Below, piece after piece: positions 32,821 to 44,545 of a stretch of 64,000 nucleotides of DNA. Origin of the DNA: Hyparrhenia diplandra (taxonomy: Eukaryota; Streptophyta; Magnoliopsida; Poales; Poaceae); the NCBI GenBank assembly GCA_015847255.1, contig JADLZK010007174.1, positions 1,054,001 to 1,118,000 on the forward strand, read 5' to 3'. Under the pieces are notes generated by a model. That model saw only the letters and a list, made by a program, of their open reading frames with translations, had not been told where the DNA came from and did not search any database. Each line of letters begins with the position of its first letter. Position 1 is the stretch's first letter. The position numbers and the translations under genes are program-made.

Positions 32821-34300
32821 TTGCATATCAACTGATAGTTTATATACGACGTCAATGGTATTGTGTGCATCTTCTTCTTTCTTTTTAATCTTTAGTTCCC
32901 TCATAGCTAAAATTAGAAATCTTCCATCCTCCATCTTCTAAAACCAATTAAAAAATATCGTTTGATGAATTCAGAGGTGGTTTTGCACATGTTGCATTCT
33001 TACTCAACTATGTTGTGCCATTGACGTTAATGTGGTCCATTGATTCAGCTTCTCCTAATCATTATCTCTGTTGTCTCCTCTTTACATTTGTCCTATCCTA
33101 ACCCTAGACTATGATTTTGAAACCATATATGTTGTTTACTAGATTTATTTTGAACTAAAAAGATGAAAACACCTTGAAAATCAGGGCAAAAAAGTAAATT
33201 AAATGATTTGAAAAATTGAGAGTTATTCTTTATCTAGTTTTATGATTTAGGAAAAAAAAAATATACTTTGTAAATGGCTAGACGAGCTAGGTGAATAGGA
33301 TCCCATTTTGATGCTTTGAAGCCCAATAAGCAAACAACCTAATCGGCCTTTTGGCCCACACCAGGACTTCCATGCCCAATCCCCACACATGCTGCCCGCT
33401 GCCATTCCCTGTGCCACCACTAGACCAAACCACCGTAAAATGCCTCTTTCCTCAGTTCCCCACATCCTACATTAAGTGGAAAAACCTCCTCATGGGCGTA
33501 AAAATCACGGAACCAACTAGTACACTCCAAGCTTCCACTATAATAAAAAATAGGTACAATGATTCTTCTCTAGGACATCTAGAGGATTAATGCAACAACA
33601 ACACATTCATCGGGTTACAAACTTGGCATCAACTACAACCACAACCTTTTAACAAGAGGAATGACAATAGCCAAACAGAGAAGTTAAAGATTCTGTCCCC
33701 TCTTGGTACTACTTCTAGCATGATTTATCACAATATTGCCACTTGTCATGATTTCTGTATTTTTGAAACAAATAGCGCTTATATCGGCAATAGCGTGAAA
33801 AGCATGCCGACGCTATCGTGTATAGCGCCCGCTATAAGCGGCCATAGCGGTGCTATAAGCGCTAAATAGCGGCCGAGAACATCTTGTCGCTAATTTTGAT
33901 AGCCCGCAATAAAAAACATGGGTCGTGACTGTTGCATGATTGTCATGCTGTGACCAGCACCGCTCATCCCGCGCTTGATCTAATGGACATGAGCTGTTAG
34001 CAGCCATCATGTCCTCATCTGAAGAACCATAAAAAATGTGGTGTAGAAAATGTCTCCTATTTTCATCCAAGATTTAAATCCCTCCATATTTCAATCTTCA
34101 GAGTTAATATTTCTGCAAAAAAAAATATCGGAACAACTATCTCTGAAAAAAAAACGAATTAAGAAACGTAAAATAAAATAAAAATCCAGCATCCGCTTCC
34201 CGCTGGGCTTCGTGAAGTCCTGGCCCAGCCCACGGAATCTGCCAAGTCTCCCAGACTACCATGTCGTCATGGGCCATGGCCGCGTCTATGATTTCTTGGA
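32821..34300. other. Flank of the inverted duplication, then intergenic sequence
   Basis: 32821-32940 continues the repeat block shared with 22430-22700. The remainder is AT-rich. A cluster of TAGCG/CGCTA motifs lies at 33771-33895. A TGGCCCAGCCCA promoter-type motif near 34221 precedes locus 2. Confidence 0.4.
33771..33895. repeat. Cluster of ATAGCG / CGCTAT motifs in both orientations
   Basis: About ten copies of the core TAGCG or its complement CGCTA occur in roughly 125 bp (ATAGCGCTT, CAATAGCGTG, GACGCTATCG, CCCGCTATAAGCGG, CATAGCGG, TAAGCGCTAAATAGCGG). The cluster is self-complementary at many positions and could fold or bind a dimeric protein. Confidence 0.65.
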
Positions 34301-34439
34301 GCTTTGCTTTTGGAACGGTTTCCTGGAAATTACCTTCCACTGCCTCTGCCCTTTTCCTTCTTTTCTTTTCAGTGATCGGACGGAAGGACGGGACGGAACG
34401 GGGAAATAGAAACGGAAATCGAGCGGCGCTTCTCTCCCT

Positions 34440-36036
34440 CCCGAGCCACGCCGTCGGCCCAGCGAGCGGGCGCGGTGCTCCTGCTCCCTCCCGCCGGGCT
34501 GCTCCCTCCGGGCAGCCACACTGCCGCCACGAGAAAGCTGCGGCGCTAGCTGCTGGATCAGTTTGTAAGTTCTTCCCCTCTTCTTTATTTGCAGGATCAA
34601 CTGGTTGGTAAACTAATTTCTTCCGCCCAAATTAATCGTCTCCAGTGGTACTGTTCGAGGTCGGGGCTGGCTGCCTGGGATTGCGAAACACACAAACTAT
34701 CGTCAACTGCAGCTCAACTCTCGTAAGTTCCCAAAATCGGCCCCTTCTCCCAGCTGAGTTATTATTTTTTCCTTCTTTATTTCTTCAATTTCGTTCGCCT
34801 GACGGCCTGAGCGAGGCGACTTGGATCTCATCCGTTGAGATCTAAAGGAATGGATGGATAGTGCGGTACATAACTACAGATCCAAATCCAACTTGTTTTA
34901 CTTGTGTTACGGATGTAACCATGCACCGATTTGTTCATTTACCCATGTTGTCCTTTATTTAGTTTGTAGCCCAGACCCCAGAGCATCCCCTGCTTCTACG
35001 GTTCTCCAAAATTTCTGCCATCTTCGTTGACTGGGCATTTGATTCATGCATCTGATATGTTGTGCCCCAACCCAACTCGTATTGGAAAAAAAAAAACTCT
35101 TAAATGTGTAGCAATAGGAATCAGTGGACCATGCTATACAGGCTATTTTGCCAGATCAATTAAGAATTTGATTAGCACGGTCTTCTTCTATCTTATTCTT
35201 ACTAATTACATACTATCAATGAAGTCTCCATGTTAATCTGCACAAGACTTGCTTAGGAAAATGATAATTAAATAATCAGAAACATCTGACATTTAATATA
35301 ATAGATTCAGACCACTGTCACAAATAATAGCCATTAGATATACTCTATTTTTTTAAAAAAAAATATACACATCTATCATTATGAAAGATAGTGCAAAGTA
35401 ACCCTTTATTCTTAATCTAAATTACTCAAATATGTTGTTTACAATAAACTAAAATAGTAATCCAATCTATATCTACATACCAATCTACTACATTATGAAA
35501 AATAATCCAAACAACCATAAAGTAGAGTAACCTATATATGCTTCTAAAGTTCTAATTGCACACTTGACTATTGCTAAAGCAAAAGATAAGCATACATGTT
35601 ATATGCTACCCTATAAACCATTATAAACATATATATAGTAGGATATATTTATTTTTTAATCGCTTACCAATCATGAAAGATTATTCCCATACCAAAAAGT
35701 GACACTTGACAATTCACTTCAAATTATACTTATACTCCTTAACAATAGCTTTTATAAACAGTTACTTCAAATAAGCTTGTATATTTTGACAAAAGCTTAC
35801 CATGATACATCAATGCTTGATAATATAGTTTTAACCATACTACGTTTTTTATAAAGTAATACCACTACATATATAATTCTTCAATGCAACAAATACAAAT
35901 TCTTCAATGCAACAAATACAAAAACTTAAATTAACCGGTGCAGGCTAAAATAATTATCTATGCCATTGTAATTCTGCGTCTCAAGTAGTGGAAAGCAAGC
36001 TTGCTCATTTTGGTCACTTGTGTTGGTTAGACCCTC
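34440..36036 (+). promoter_or_regulatory. 5' leader exons and long intron of locus 2
   Basis: GC-rich leader sequence has donor-like sites TTTGTAAGTTC at about 34562 and CTCGTAAGTTC at about 34717. A long AT-rich intron ends TTTTGGTCACTTGTG then TTGGTTAG at 36030, directly before the coding exon. GTGGAAAGCAA and GGTCACTTGTGTT recur before the BED exon of locus 1, so both loci inherited the same intron-exon boundary. Confidence 0.55.
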
Positions 36037-37565
36037 ATGGCGGAGGAGAGCACCCAAGTGGAGGTGGAGCCACAACTAAGACAGCATAACCGGCGGTATA
36101 AAGTGTGGGAACACTTCACCCGTGTCATAGATGCGAGGGGTACACAACAGCGGTGCTGTGCAAGCAATGCGGTCAGACACTGAAAGCAGACTCAAGCGGT
36201 GGCACCAGCCACCTGCTGAGGCACGCCAGAAGACATGAACCTGCTTCCCTGCTCTCGCCTTCTGGTTGGGAGCCGCCGCCACCCCTGCTCTCGCCTTCTG
36301 ATCGGGAGGAGGAGCAGCCGCCGCCGCCGCCCCTGCTCTCGCCTTCTGATTGGGAGCGCAGCCGCCGCCGCCGCCGCATACTCCAGATGATCATTCGCGA
36401 TGTTACGGGGGTGGGGGGATCACAAGGCGAAGGGTACGGGCTGCCGCCCCTGCTCTCGCCTTCTGGTTGGGAGCGGCAGCAGCCGCCACCCCTGCTCTCG
36501 CCCTCTGATAGGGAGGAGCAGCAGCCGCCCGCCGCCGCCGCCGCCACCCCTGCTCTCGCCTTCTGATCGGGAGGAGGAGCAGCAGCAGCCGCCACCGCCC
36601 CTGCTCTCGCCTTCTGATCCAGAGCAGCAGCAGGCACTACCGCCTTGTGGCATTGTTGTCAAGCAGATCAATTTCATCACAACGCTAGTTGCTGAAACTT
36701 GCACGGTGGGTTCTTCTCCATACTCTCTGGTAGTCTAGCTAACTTTTATTTGTATTTTATACGCTCTGACAGATCTGATCTTTATTTTCCGGAAAAGCAG
36801 GGCATTGCGGTGCACTTCACACCAATCGATCAGGTTGAGGAGCAGCAGCAACGTTGCGCCAAGTATTCGCAGAAGGCGCTCCAATTTGCAATTACCATGT
36901 TCTTTGCATATGTGGGCTCTCCATCTGCCTCAAGCACAAACACGACCTTCAAGATAGCAATGGCAGCCTTCTTTGTTGCGGTGCCCAGTGACCTCATCTC
37001 CGTGACTAGAGCACCAAAGTGGGGCAGGCTCTTGACCTGCCTCTCATGGTTCCTTCTGGTGCTATTGTCATACCTCCTACTCGTCTCGTTCAACAAGGAC
37101 TACAGCTACGCGATCCTCCCTCTGCCGATCCCTATTGTTATCAGCCTCCTCCAACACAAACTGCGGCCTGCAGCGTCCCAACGAATCAACACCGACATTG
37201 AAGCTAGTCAAGACCTCAACAGCTCTGACGAAGCCGGTCAAGCCCTTAACAACAACAGCACAGCTGATCAAGATCTTGATGACATCTTCAAATTGTCCGC
37301 TGGCATTGTTAACTTTGGCGGCCTCATCAGCATGATCGTCGGATACTACATAACCGGGCCAAGTAAAATCATAGCGGTCAATCCTGCTGTTTTCTTCTTC
37401 TTCACCATTGCCCTTGGGCTCTATCTAATGATGGTCACAACGGTGAGAATCGCAGCGCTCACTCTCCATACAAGGCACCTCTCTTACCTGCTAATGATCT
37501 TGCTGCTGAGCACCCTCATTGCCACCTTGAAAGCTTGGGAATCAGGGAGCGATTCTCATGTTTAA
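36037..37565 (+). CDS. BED zinc finger joined to a multi-pass membrane protein, locus 2
   Basis: Exon 1 starts ATG 36037 (MAEESTQVEVEPQ) and encodes a BED finger: YKVWEHFTR, CKQCGQT, HLLRHARRH. A linker of repeated LLSPSD/LLSPSG units rich in Pro, Glu and Gln follows. The donor ACG/GTGGG at 36705 and acceptor GCAG/GGC at 36801 join in phase 0 to the last exon (36801-37565). That exon encodes about 250 residues with six or seven hydrophobic helices, for example WFLLVLLSYLLLVSF and AVFFFFTIALGLYLMMVTT. I do not recognise the membrane family. Two one-base shifts break exon 1, one inside the BED finger near 36140 and one in a CCC run near 36517. A DNA-binding finger on a polytopic membrane protein is unexpected. 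The alternatives are a fused relic of a BED gene, or a membrane protein that really starts nearer 36630. Confidence 0.55.
36236..36625 (+). repeat. Coding repeat, CTGCTCTCGCCTTCTG units
   Basis: About seven copies of a 30-45-bp unit built on CCCCTGCTCTCGCCTTCTG and GGGAGGAGCAGC encode PLLSPSD(R/W)E plus a run of Pro and Gln. They form the linker between the BED finger and the membrane domain. GCC/CAG runs between copies explain the frame instability here. Confidence 0.75.
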
Positions 37566-38140
37566 GCAATGCGTCCTTATTAATTGCTACCAACATCATT
37601 GTTTGTAATGTTATCTTTTGACTTTTGGACCTGTTGGGGATAGGGCAGTTGAATGAAGAGTAAATTGCAGCATCGGTCTTTAAACTATTATTATGTGGTT
37701 CTCAGTTTACTAATTTGAATTCTAGGTTCGCTAATCTTTGTTACTTCCGCCTCCATCCCAAGATATAAGATATATTTTTTCTTTCTTACATACATTTTTT
37801 TTGCAATATATCAAGACATAGCATATATCTAAGTGTATAACAAAAGTCATATACAAGCCAAAACATTTTATAATTTGGAACGGAGTATACTGACCAAAAG
37901 CCTGCCCTAAGTTGCCATGGGACGATTATGGAGCCGACGTGGAGGTCCAGCGTGGGAAGTGCCACCGGTCCTTGAACGCGTCACCTGTGTGCACGAGTCT
38001 CTTTGTAAAATGCTACGAGTAACTGCAATCATTTCATCATTCCATGATGAGAGACGATATCCTTGTGGGCATTATTAGTTCTTCCCAGACGACGCGACAT
38101 ATGGCCAAGAGAACAGGAGCGAACGGAAGCAGTGTCGCAA
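37566..38140. other. Intergenic with a Stowaway-like MITE
   Basis: A Stowaway-type element occupies about 37742-37889. The remainder is AT-rich without genes. Confidence 0.4.
37742..37889. mobile_element. Stowaway-like MITE (Tc1/mariner)
   Basis: The ends read TACTTCCGCCTCCATCCCAA and, as reverse complement of the right side, TATACTCCGTTCCAAATTAT. This is the diverged CTCCCTCCGTTCC terminus of grass Stowaway elements, with TA at both edges. Length is about 150 bp. Confidence 0.5.
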
Positions 38141-38404
38141 GATGGCCCCGCGATCCCTGCGATCCCTGGTGTGGCCGTGTGAGAGCACTTTGAGCGCTTC
38201 ATGTCTGAAGTGTTGTTTTCTGGTGCTCCAAGCAGAAACCAAATGCGGCACAATCACGTCAACAAGACCTGCAAGGCCGGCGGCAGAAGCAGGAAGCTGC
38301 CGCTGCTTCACATACTGCTTCAGAGGAATGGCGCCTGCTTTGCCTTTATTTTGACCGAATCAGGGTTTCACCCTCTTTTTTTTTTTAAAAAAATGAAAGA
38401 ATGA
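38140..38404 (+). pseudogene. BED zinc finger relic
   Basis: The frame ending in MSEVLFSGAPSRNQMRH is preceded by GTG TGA GAG CAC TTT GAG CGC TTC. This equals V-stop-EHFERF, where the family has VWEHFTR. TGG (Trp) has become TGA. HNHVNKTCKAGG continues like the LWEHVNEGC end of the BED finger in locus 1. The CxxC pair is missing. This is a decayed fourth copy of the BED exon found in loci 1-3. Confidence 0.45.
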
Positions 38405-38440
38405 GTGTTTATGTACAAAAGGATTACCGAGCTTCTAGAC

Positions 38441-38990
38441 TCATTGCAAAATCAAGTAGCTAGGCTGGGGTGAGAACTCTGAGCTGAAACTTTGGCGATT
38501 GAATTTGAGAATTGGATGGAACCATATCTGATTGTGGAAGCAAGACAAGACTTGGTTTCCTCCAATATATCTCATGTTCAGTTGATCCGATGATATGGAG
38601 GTGCACTGGTGCACAGTGCAGCCAGACGAGGCTTCTCTAAAGAATTTGGAAGCTGAAGGTGAGTGCTGGCGGGAACCAAATCTCCAGCTGCATGCACACA
38701 GATTTGGTTTCCTCCAATGTCTCATCTTCAACTGTCTCAAATAAATGCAACTTTAGAGGCGTTTTCAGGATTATCCGAATGCAACATTTCTAGTTAAGCA
38801 AAGAGTGAGTTGCATCCATTTGGCGGTTTTGGGGAAGAGATTTCAGACAGGACTGAACCTCTGAACATTTCCAAATTCAGTATTGACAATGCCATATCAG
38901 TGGTTTCAGATTGGACTGAACCTCCGCTGAAACCAATTCAGTGTCACTCTTATTTCCCTAGCCTGCTAAAATACTGCAAAGAAAGTACCA
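38441..38990 (+). repeat. Direct repeat flanking F-box gene C, left copy
   Basis: The block runs from CATTGCAAAATCAAG through GAATTTGAGAATTGGATGGA and AAGACAAGACTTGGTTTCCT to CTAGCCTGCTAAAA.TACTGC. The same series recurs at 42604-43521, in the same orientation, on the other side of gene C. Confidence 0.75.
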
Positions 38991-39296
38991 GCGCGGTTCG
39001 GCCCGGCTGCAACATATCGACCTGGACCCAATTCGCGCAACCCATTTCGGCCCACGCGCTGCCCGCTGGGCCTGGCCCAGCCTCGTATCACCCGTGGCCG
39101 TCCATCAGATCGTACGGCTCTTATCGCTCCCTCATCCGATTCGGCCGGCACCTACCCAATCCCGTTCACAGCCGCGGCGGCGAGGGCGGCGGCAGGAACC
39201 AGGGCCAGTATCGGCGGCGGCAGGGACGGGAGCCACTGCTGGCGTCGCCCGCGGGCGTCCCTGCAGCCATCCGGTCACACGGGCGAATGCGGCACG

Positions 39297-41157
39297 ATGA
39301 GGCTGCGAAGCATGTCGGATCCGAAACGACGACGAAGGGCGGCGACTCAATCCGTCGCCGACGGCGGTGGCGGCGTCGACTTGATCAGCGCCCTGAGCGA
39401 TGACCTGCTGCTGCGCATCCTGGAGCAGTTGCCGGACGCGAGGGACGTCGTGCGCACCGACGCGCTCGCGGCGGTGGCGTGGCCGTTGGAGGGGTGTCGC
39501 CGCCCTCCGCTTCAGCTTCCGCGGCAGCCGGATCAGGTCTCCCATGGCAGACGGTGCGGCCGAACGGTACGTTGCCTTCGTCAACGACGCTCTCGCGCTT
39601 CGTGCTGCCGGAAATGAGTCCTCTGGCATCAAGGACCTGGCGATTTCGTTCGACGTATTATCTGAAGTACAACTCGCGCCCCTATACACGGAAGCCGCAC
39701 AGGGATGGATCCGTTACGCTGCGCGGCAGGAGGTGAAATCTTTCATCTTGAAACTGAATAATATGCCATGGCGGTTGATGTACCTCAGGGCAGGAGGTGA
39801 CTTTGAGCCTCCTGTGATGACCCTTGATGACACTGATAGCTATGCAAAGATGGAAACCATGCATTTGAGATTGGGTGGGATGGAACTTCGGCTGCCTTCT
39901 TCTGCAGTGCCACTCTTGTCCCTTGTAGATCTTTCACTCGAGCACATAACGCTCCCAGCAGGTGGTGGCAATCTCCTTTCCCGCCTCGTGTCATCTGCAT
40001 GTTGCCCGCGCCTGCACAAGCTTCGGCTATCAACTTTTCTCATGTCTAGGAAGGAGAAGCTGCTAATTGAGTGTAGCGCACTTTTGGAGCTATCAATAGA
40101 GAGAGTCTATGAGATGAAATTCTTAGAACTCAGGACTCCTAGCCTCCGAGTTCTCCATATTGTGAATTGCAACCTGCTCAAAAGGTTAACAGTATCCGCT
40201 CCAAGGTTGGAGGATCTCGTGGTCTTGGTAGAAGGACCTTTGCATATTGATGACGTCCATGGTCACTTGTCGAGCGTGGGAACCCTTAAGATTCAATTGT
40301 TCTCACATGCATATGCTAGCAACGACAGAAATGTTGGTAGCATTCATCTACTGCAATGTTGTAGGTTAACCAGATGCCTTGAAGTGTCTTTTGAAGTTGT
40401 ACAGGTATGTCGTATGCATCCAAGCGGACATAACCCATGAAAATATGTTTCATTTTTTCGTTCAATTCATCATGCGCGTTGATTTGTTCTATGGATTTAA
40501 TTTGCCTTAAATCTGGTAGTAAAATGAATCAACGAGTGTATTATATTTATTTTTGGCTGATAATGTTTCCTTTTTCTGCTTTCTTATTTGTGTGTTTGTT
40601 TTGAACCTTTCTTAATTCGATCAGACAAAGTATCAAAAGGTTGACATAATCAAAGGTCGGATTCCACCACTTCCTCATGTGACATCCTTATCAGTTTGTC
40701 TTACACTATGGGAACGGCATACCTCTGGACCTGGCATAGCATGTCTCCTTGCACAATGCAGCAATATTCAATATTTCAGCTTGCAGTTATGCTACTTCAT
40801 CTGTACAAAGGTGAGAAAGATGTTCTTCCATCATTCCATATACTAATTGGCTAGAGTTTATTTCTTAACATTATTCTTTTTTATGCGATGAATAATAATG
40901 CATATATCTTTCCATTGTCTTTACTACAGAAGAAGAACCACAAAGAACTTGATCGCTTATGTGATTACAACTGTCATTGGAAATCTCATGAGTTCTCCTT
41001 AGCTCATCTCCAAGAAGTAGAGTTCAAGAATTTGATAGGAACTCATTGCGAATTTCGGTTCATCCAATCCATACTGACAGGGGCACCAGGAATTCGGAAG
41101 GTAACCATTACCTTCAATCGAAGGTACTGGCGAAAAAGGCAGGAAACATGGTTTTAA
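39297..41157 (+). CDS. F-box / FBD protein, gene C (frameshift in the F-box)
   Basis: Proposed exons are 39297-40404, 40625-40810 and 40930-41157, all phase 0, with donors CAG/GTATGT and AAG/GTGAGA and acceptors ATCAG/ACAAAG and CTACAG/AAG. The F-box starts at VDLISALSDDLLLRILEQLP and runs to RTDAL. The expected SRRWRG then appears in another frame, since about two bases are missing near 39468-39471. LRR-like segments (LVDLSLEHITLP, LLELSIERV) and an FBD-like end (LQEVEFKNLIGTHCEFRFIQ) follow. It is a likely SCF adaptor, more distant from A and B than they are from each other. A second in-frame ATG lies at 39312. GGCCCA/GGGCC motifs at 38998-39075 form its promoter region. Confidence 0.7.
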
Positions 41158-41159
41158 AG

Positions 41160-42600
41160 TTATGCCACCACTACAGGGTGGGTCATGGACTACTTGCAAC
41201 GCCACTGGTTCATCGTACAAGTGGAGAAATGAAGACCTTGTCTATGAATGGACTAGAGAGTAGATACTGCATCTGTAGACTCATGTTGTCTTGAATAAGT
41301 GTCACTTTCCTCGTTGACTGTTTGTCGTGGCTGTATCATGGGATTCTAGCGTGGAGATCTATTATGAGCAGAATTTCTAATAGTTATCTTAAATTCCTTG
41401 TATATGTGTTCTCTTTGTGTGGGTTGGATAACAATTAGGATGCTGCATATATTTCTTTTGAAAATTCTAGTAGCCCCAATATTCTTCATGTCCAGCAATT
41501 CTTTGCTCAGGCAAATATATCACCTAATATTTGTTTTCTTTTTTTTTTTTGCATTTGGAAAGTTTTTTACGTGTTAAATTTGTGGCCACAAGATTTTTTT
41601 TCATTCGGACCATATTATGGTCCTACTTGATGGAAATGTTTTGGCATGTTCATATGCACGTGAAATCCTGGTACCTTTCATCTACATGCTAAAATCTATC
41701 TCATTGTAATTCCATTGAATTTGAGTTAGACAATATAGTGTATCAGATCAATTCGCGTCTCACAGCCAAGTGACAAGGGGCTGGCTATCTGGCAACAATA
41801 GAAACTGCTGGTGTTGTTTTGTTGTGAGATAAAGCATTGTACCATTATTGATAAACGGACTGATAAGTTCAAGCGAAGAGGAGCTAATATTACTCTTCTT
41901 GCATCCTATAGAGTATGTAAACCTTAGCTAGGTTGCCAATTGAATGTATCAGTAGAACTCCCACGGTAGAAAAAGTCAAGTTCTATGGATTTTAATTAAC
42001 ATTAGTTAAATTACATGTAAATTTAGAGCATAGAACCTATATCAATAGATATGTTTTAAGGGCTTATAAATAGTAATTGTAATTCCTGTTACCTTTCCTC
42101 TACATGCTAAAAGCTATTTAATTGTAATTCCATTGAATTTGAGTTAGACAATATAGTGTATCAGATCAGTTCACATCTGGCCTAATTCAAGAGTAAAGTA
42201 TTCTTATTCCAAGAGGGAAGAAGACAAATAATCATACTTTTTTTCAACACTAATGACATCAATGCCTTTTTATTTTAGACCAACCCAACCCCACAATTGC
42301 ACTCTTTACTCCAAGATGGTCAGAGTTTGTTAGACAACATAACTGTCCTTGAGAACTTTTTATCTGGACATGCACTACTCATGAATCATGATAGAGAATA
42401 TCAGAACAGAACAGCACATGGTCTTCTGGTTGAGCTGCGTGTATAAAAGGGCAGAAGCACCATAAACTCGAAGCATCGCAGCCCATATAATTCATTAGCA
42501 AGCTCTGAAGGTAAGAGTTGTAGGAACTGAACTCTGCCTTGTTGTCTTCTCTTCAGGGTTCAGTTTTCTCCAACATCTTATCTCCAACGCCTCTATCAGT
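41160..42600. other. 3' flank of gene C and intergenic repeats
   Basis: A direct repeat of about 90 bp (GTAATTCCATTGAATTTGAG, then TTAGACAATATAGTGTATCA) lies at 41670-41760 and 42089-42180. A TATA-box-like TGTATAAAAGG at 42440 is followed by a splice-donor-like GAAGGTAAGAG at 42506, with no coding exon recognised after it. Confidence 0.4.
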
Positions 42601-42603
42601 AGC

Positions 42604-43521
42604 CATTGCAAAATCAAGCACATGTATGTGATGGGTTAGCCTGGATAGGGTGAGAACTCTGAGCTCAAACTTCGGCAACTGAATTTGAGAATTGGATGGA
42701 ACCAAATCTGATTGCCAAAGCAAGACAAGACTTGGTTTCCTCCAATGTCTCATGTCCAGTTGATCCGATGATGTGTAGGTGCAGTGTAGCAAGACAAAAC
42801 TTTTCTGAAGATTTTGGAAGCAAGATTTGGTTTTCTCCAATGTCTCATCTTCAACTATCCCAAATAAATGCAACTTTAGAGGCACTGATTGACCGAATAC
42901 AGCATTTATATTTTTAATTTTCTTTTGATAAGTCTACTGTGGGGATTGCATCAATTGGGTGTGAAAGCCATAGTTTAAAGTTTACATGGTTTCAGGCCTG
43001 TGTTAGCGCACATTGCAATGCCTGACGAAACTGAATATATATAAAACTAAACCAGACAGAACTGAAAGCGTAGCTTGTTATTACATTACGTTAGAAACGA
43101 TGGACCACCACGTGGTTGCGAGTGCCTGTTGTCTGGTTTTAACCTTGCCCCCCAAATGTAGGCTTCCTATTTACATTCTGAGCTGAGAGTACAACACTGA
43201 AGGTCATTTGCTCCTTCCTGGTGGTGATGGTATTACGCCATTTCGAAATATGCCATGAGCATAGCAGCACAAAGGAAGTGTCGCTTTGGTCTAGGCACCG
43301 GTTCTCTTTTAGCGCCTCTAGTTAAGCAAAGAGTGAGTTCTTTGCATCTATTTGGGGTCTTTAGGAAGGGATTTTAGATAGGACTGAACATTTCCAAATT
43401 CATTATTGACATGTCATGTACTCATATATGTGGTTTCAGATTAGAGTGAACCACCTCTGCAACCAATTCAGTGTCGTCCTTATTTCCCTAGCCTGCTAAA
43501 AGTACTGCAAAGACCAGCAAA
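42604..43521 (+). repeat. Direct repeat flanking F-box gene C, right copy
   Basis: It matches 38441-38990 in order and orientation, but about 400 bp of unrelated sequence (about 42910-43313) interrupts it. The phrase GTTAAGCAAAGAGTGAGTT marks where homology resumes. Confidence 0.75.
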
Positions 43522-43599
43522 GGTTTAGTATCCACCTCTACGTGTCCACCTATACTAAAACCAGCTTCTCCAATAAGAAGATTCTCTGATCCGACAATT

Positions 43600-44545
43600 T
43601 ACTTTCAATGGGATATACTCATCACAATCATTATATAAGATTGTTAATTGTCGTGGTATTATACCTGTTCATGTACGTGCTGTGTGGCAGATTAAGGTTC
43701 CTCCTAGAGTGCATTTTTTTCCTATGGCTTTTATCCAAAAATAGAAATCTTACTAGACATAATGTGAATATTAGAAAGAAGCTAGATGATCTTACTTGAT
43801 TATTTTGTTCTGAGCCTGAAACTGGACATCACCTATTCTTTGATTGTGTAGTTGCTAAGCAAATGTGGACTGCTATGTCTGAAGCTCTAGATAGAAATGT
43901 AGGTGAAAGTTTTCTCTCCATTGGACAAATGTGGCTTAGTAATAAGAAGTTTCTAGTCTGTAATGTCTTTTGTGCTGCTGCCCTGTGGGGGCTCTGGAAG
44001 CTAAGGAATTTTATATGTTTTCAGAAAGGGCCTTGGCTGGATGTGAGGATCCTTCTCTGGAAAATTGCTGCTCTGCTTCATACTTGGATGATCTTTGCCC
44101 AGAAAGAGAGAGGGGAGAATTTACAACAAGACTGACAAAGCTCAAGGAGATCGCCTCAAGACAAGCAATGATCTGTGGCTGAACCAGGTGAAGGATGGCT
44201 GGGATAGGTATATGTTCAGCAAAGCAATGGATTGGGAAGACACTAATCTGCCAATGGAAGTGAAGATGAAGCTTGCGACCCCTGAAGAACATGGTGATGT
44301 CGTTGGGAGGCGCTGGTTCATGTCAGTCTGATATCTGCTGATGGCAGTGAGGTTTGAGTGAGTTTTTGTTAGTTCTGATTGTTAGACTATCATTTAGGAA
44401 GAATGTGTTGCTGTTAAAGAAGTGTGTTGCTGTTAAAGAAGTTTTCTTGGTTGTATGGAAGGGTGTAACCCACCTGAATGCTTGAACTGTACTCATGGTT
44501 CTTGCTAATGCAATGACAGGTGCTGTTGCCCTTTAGTTCTAAAAA
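43600..44545 (+). mobile_element. L1-type LINE 3' fragment (zf-RVT region)
   Basis: The frames encode LTRHNVNIRKKLDDL and ETGHHLFFDCVVAKQMW, the zf-RVT zinc-binding pattern at the end of plant L1 pol. ALWGLWKLRNFICFQ and LLWKIAALLHTWMI follow. The fragment ends GTGCTGTTGCCCTTTAGTTC then TAAAAAG, an L1-type tail. Stops and frame changes show it is inactive. The 5' end is missing. Confidence 0.65.

Noticed and set aside
36105..36566. Separate small gene for the LLSPSD repeat protein
   Set aside because: The frame starts inside the BED finger and matches the continuation of locus 2 after a one-base shift, so it is part of that gene.
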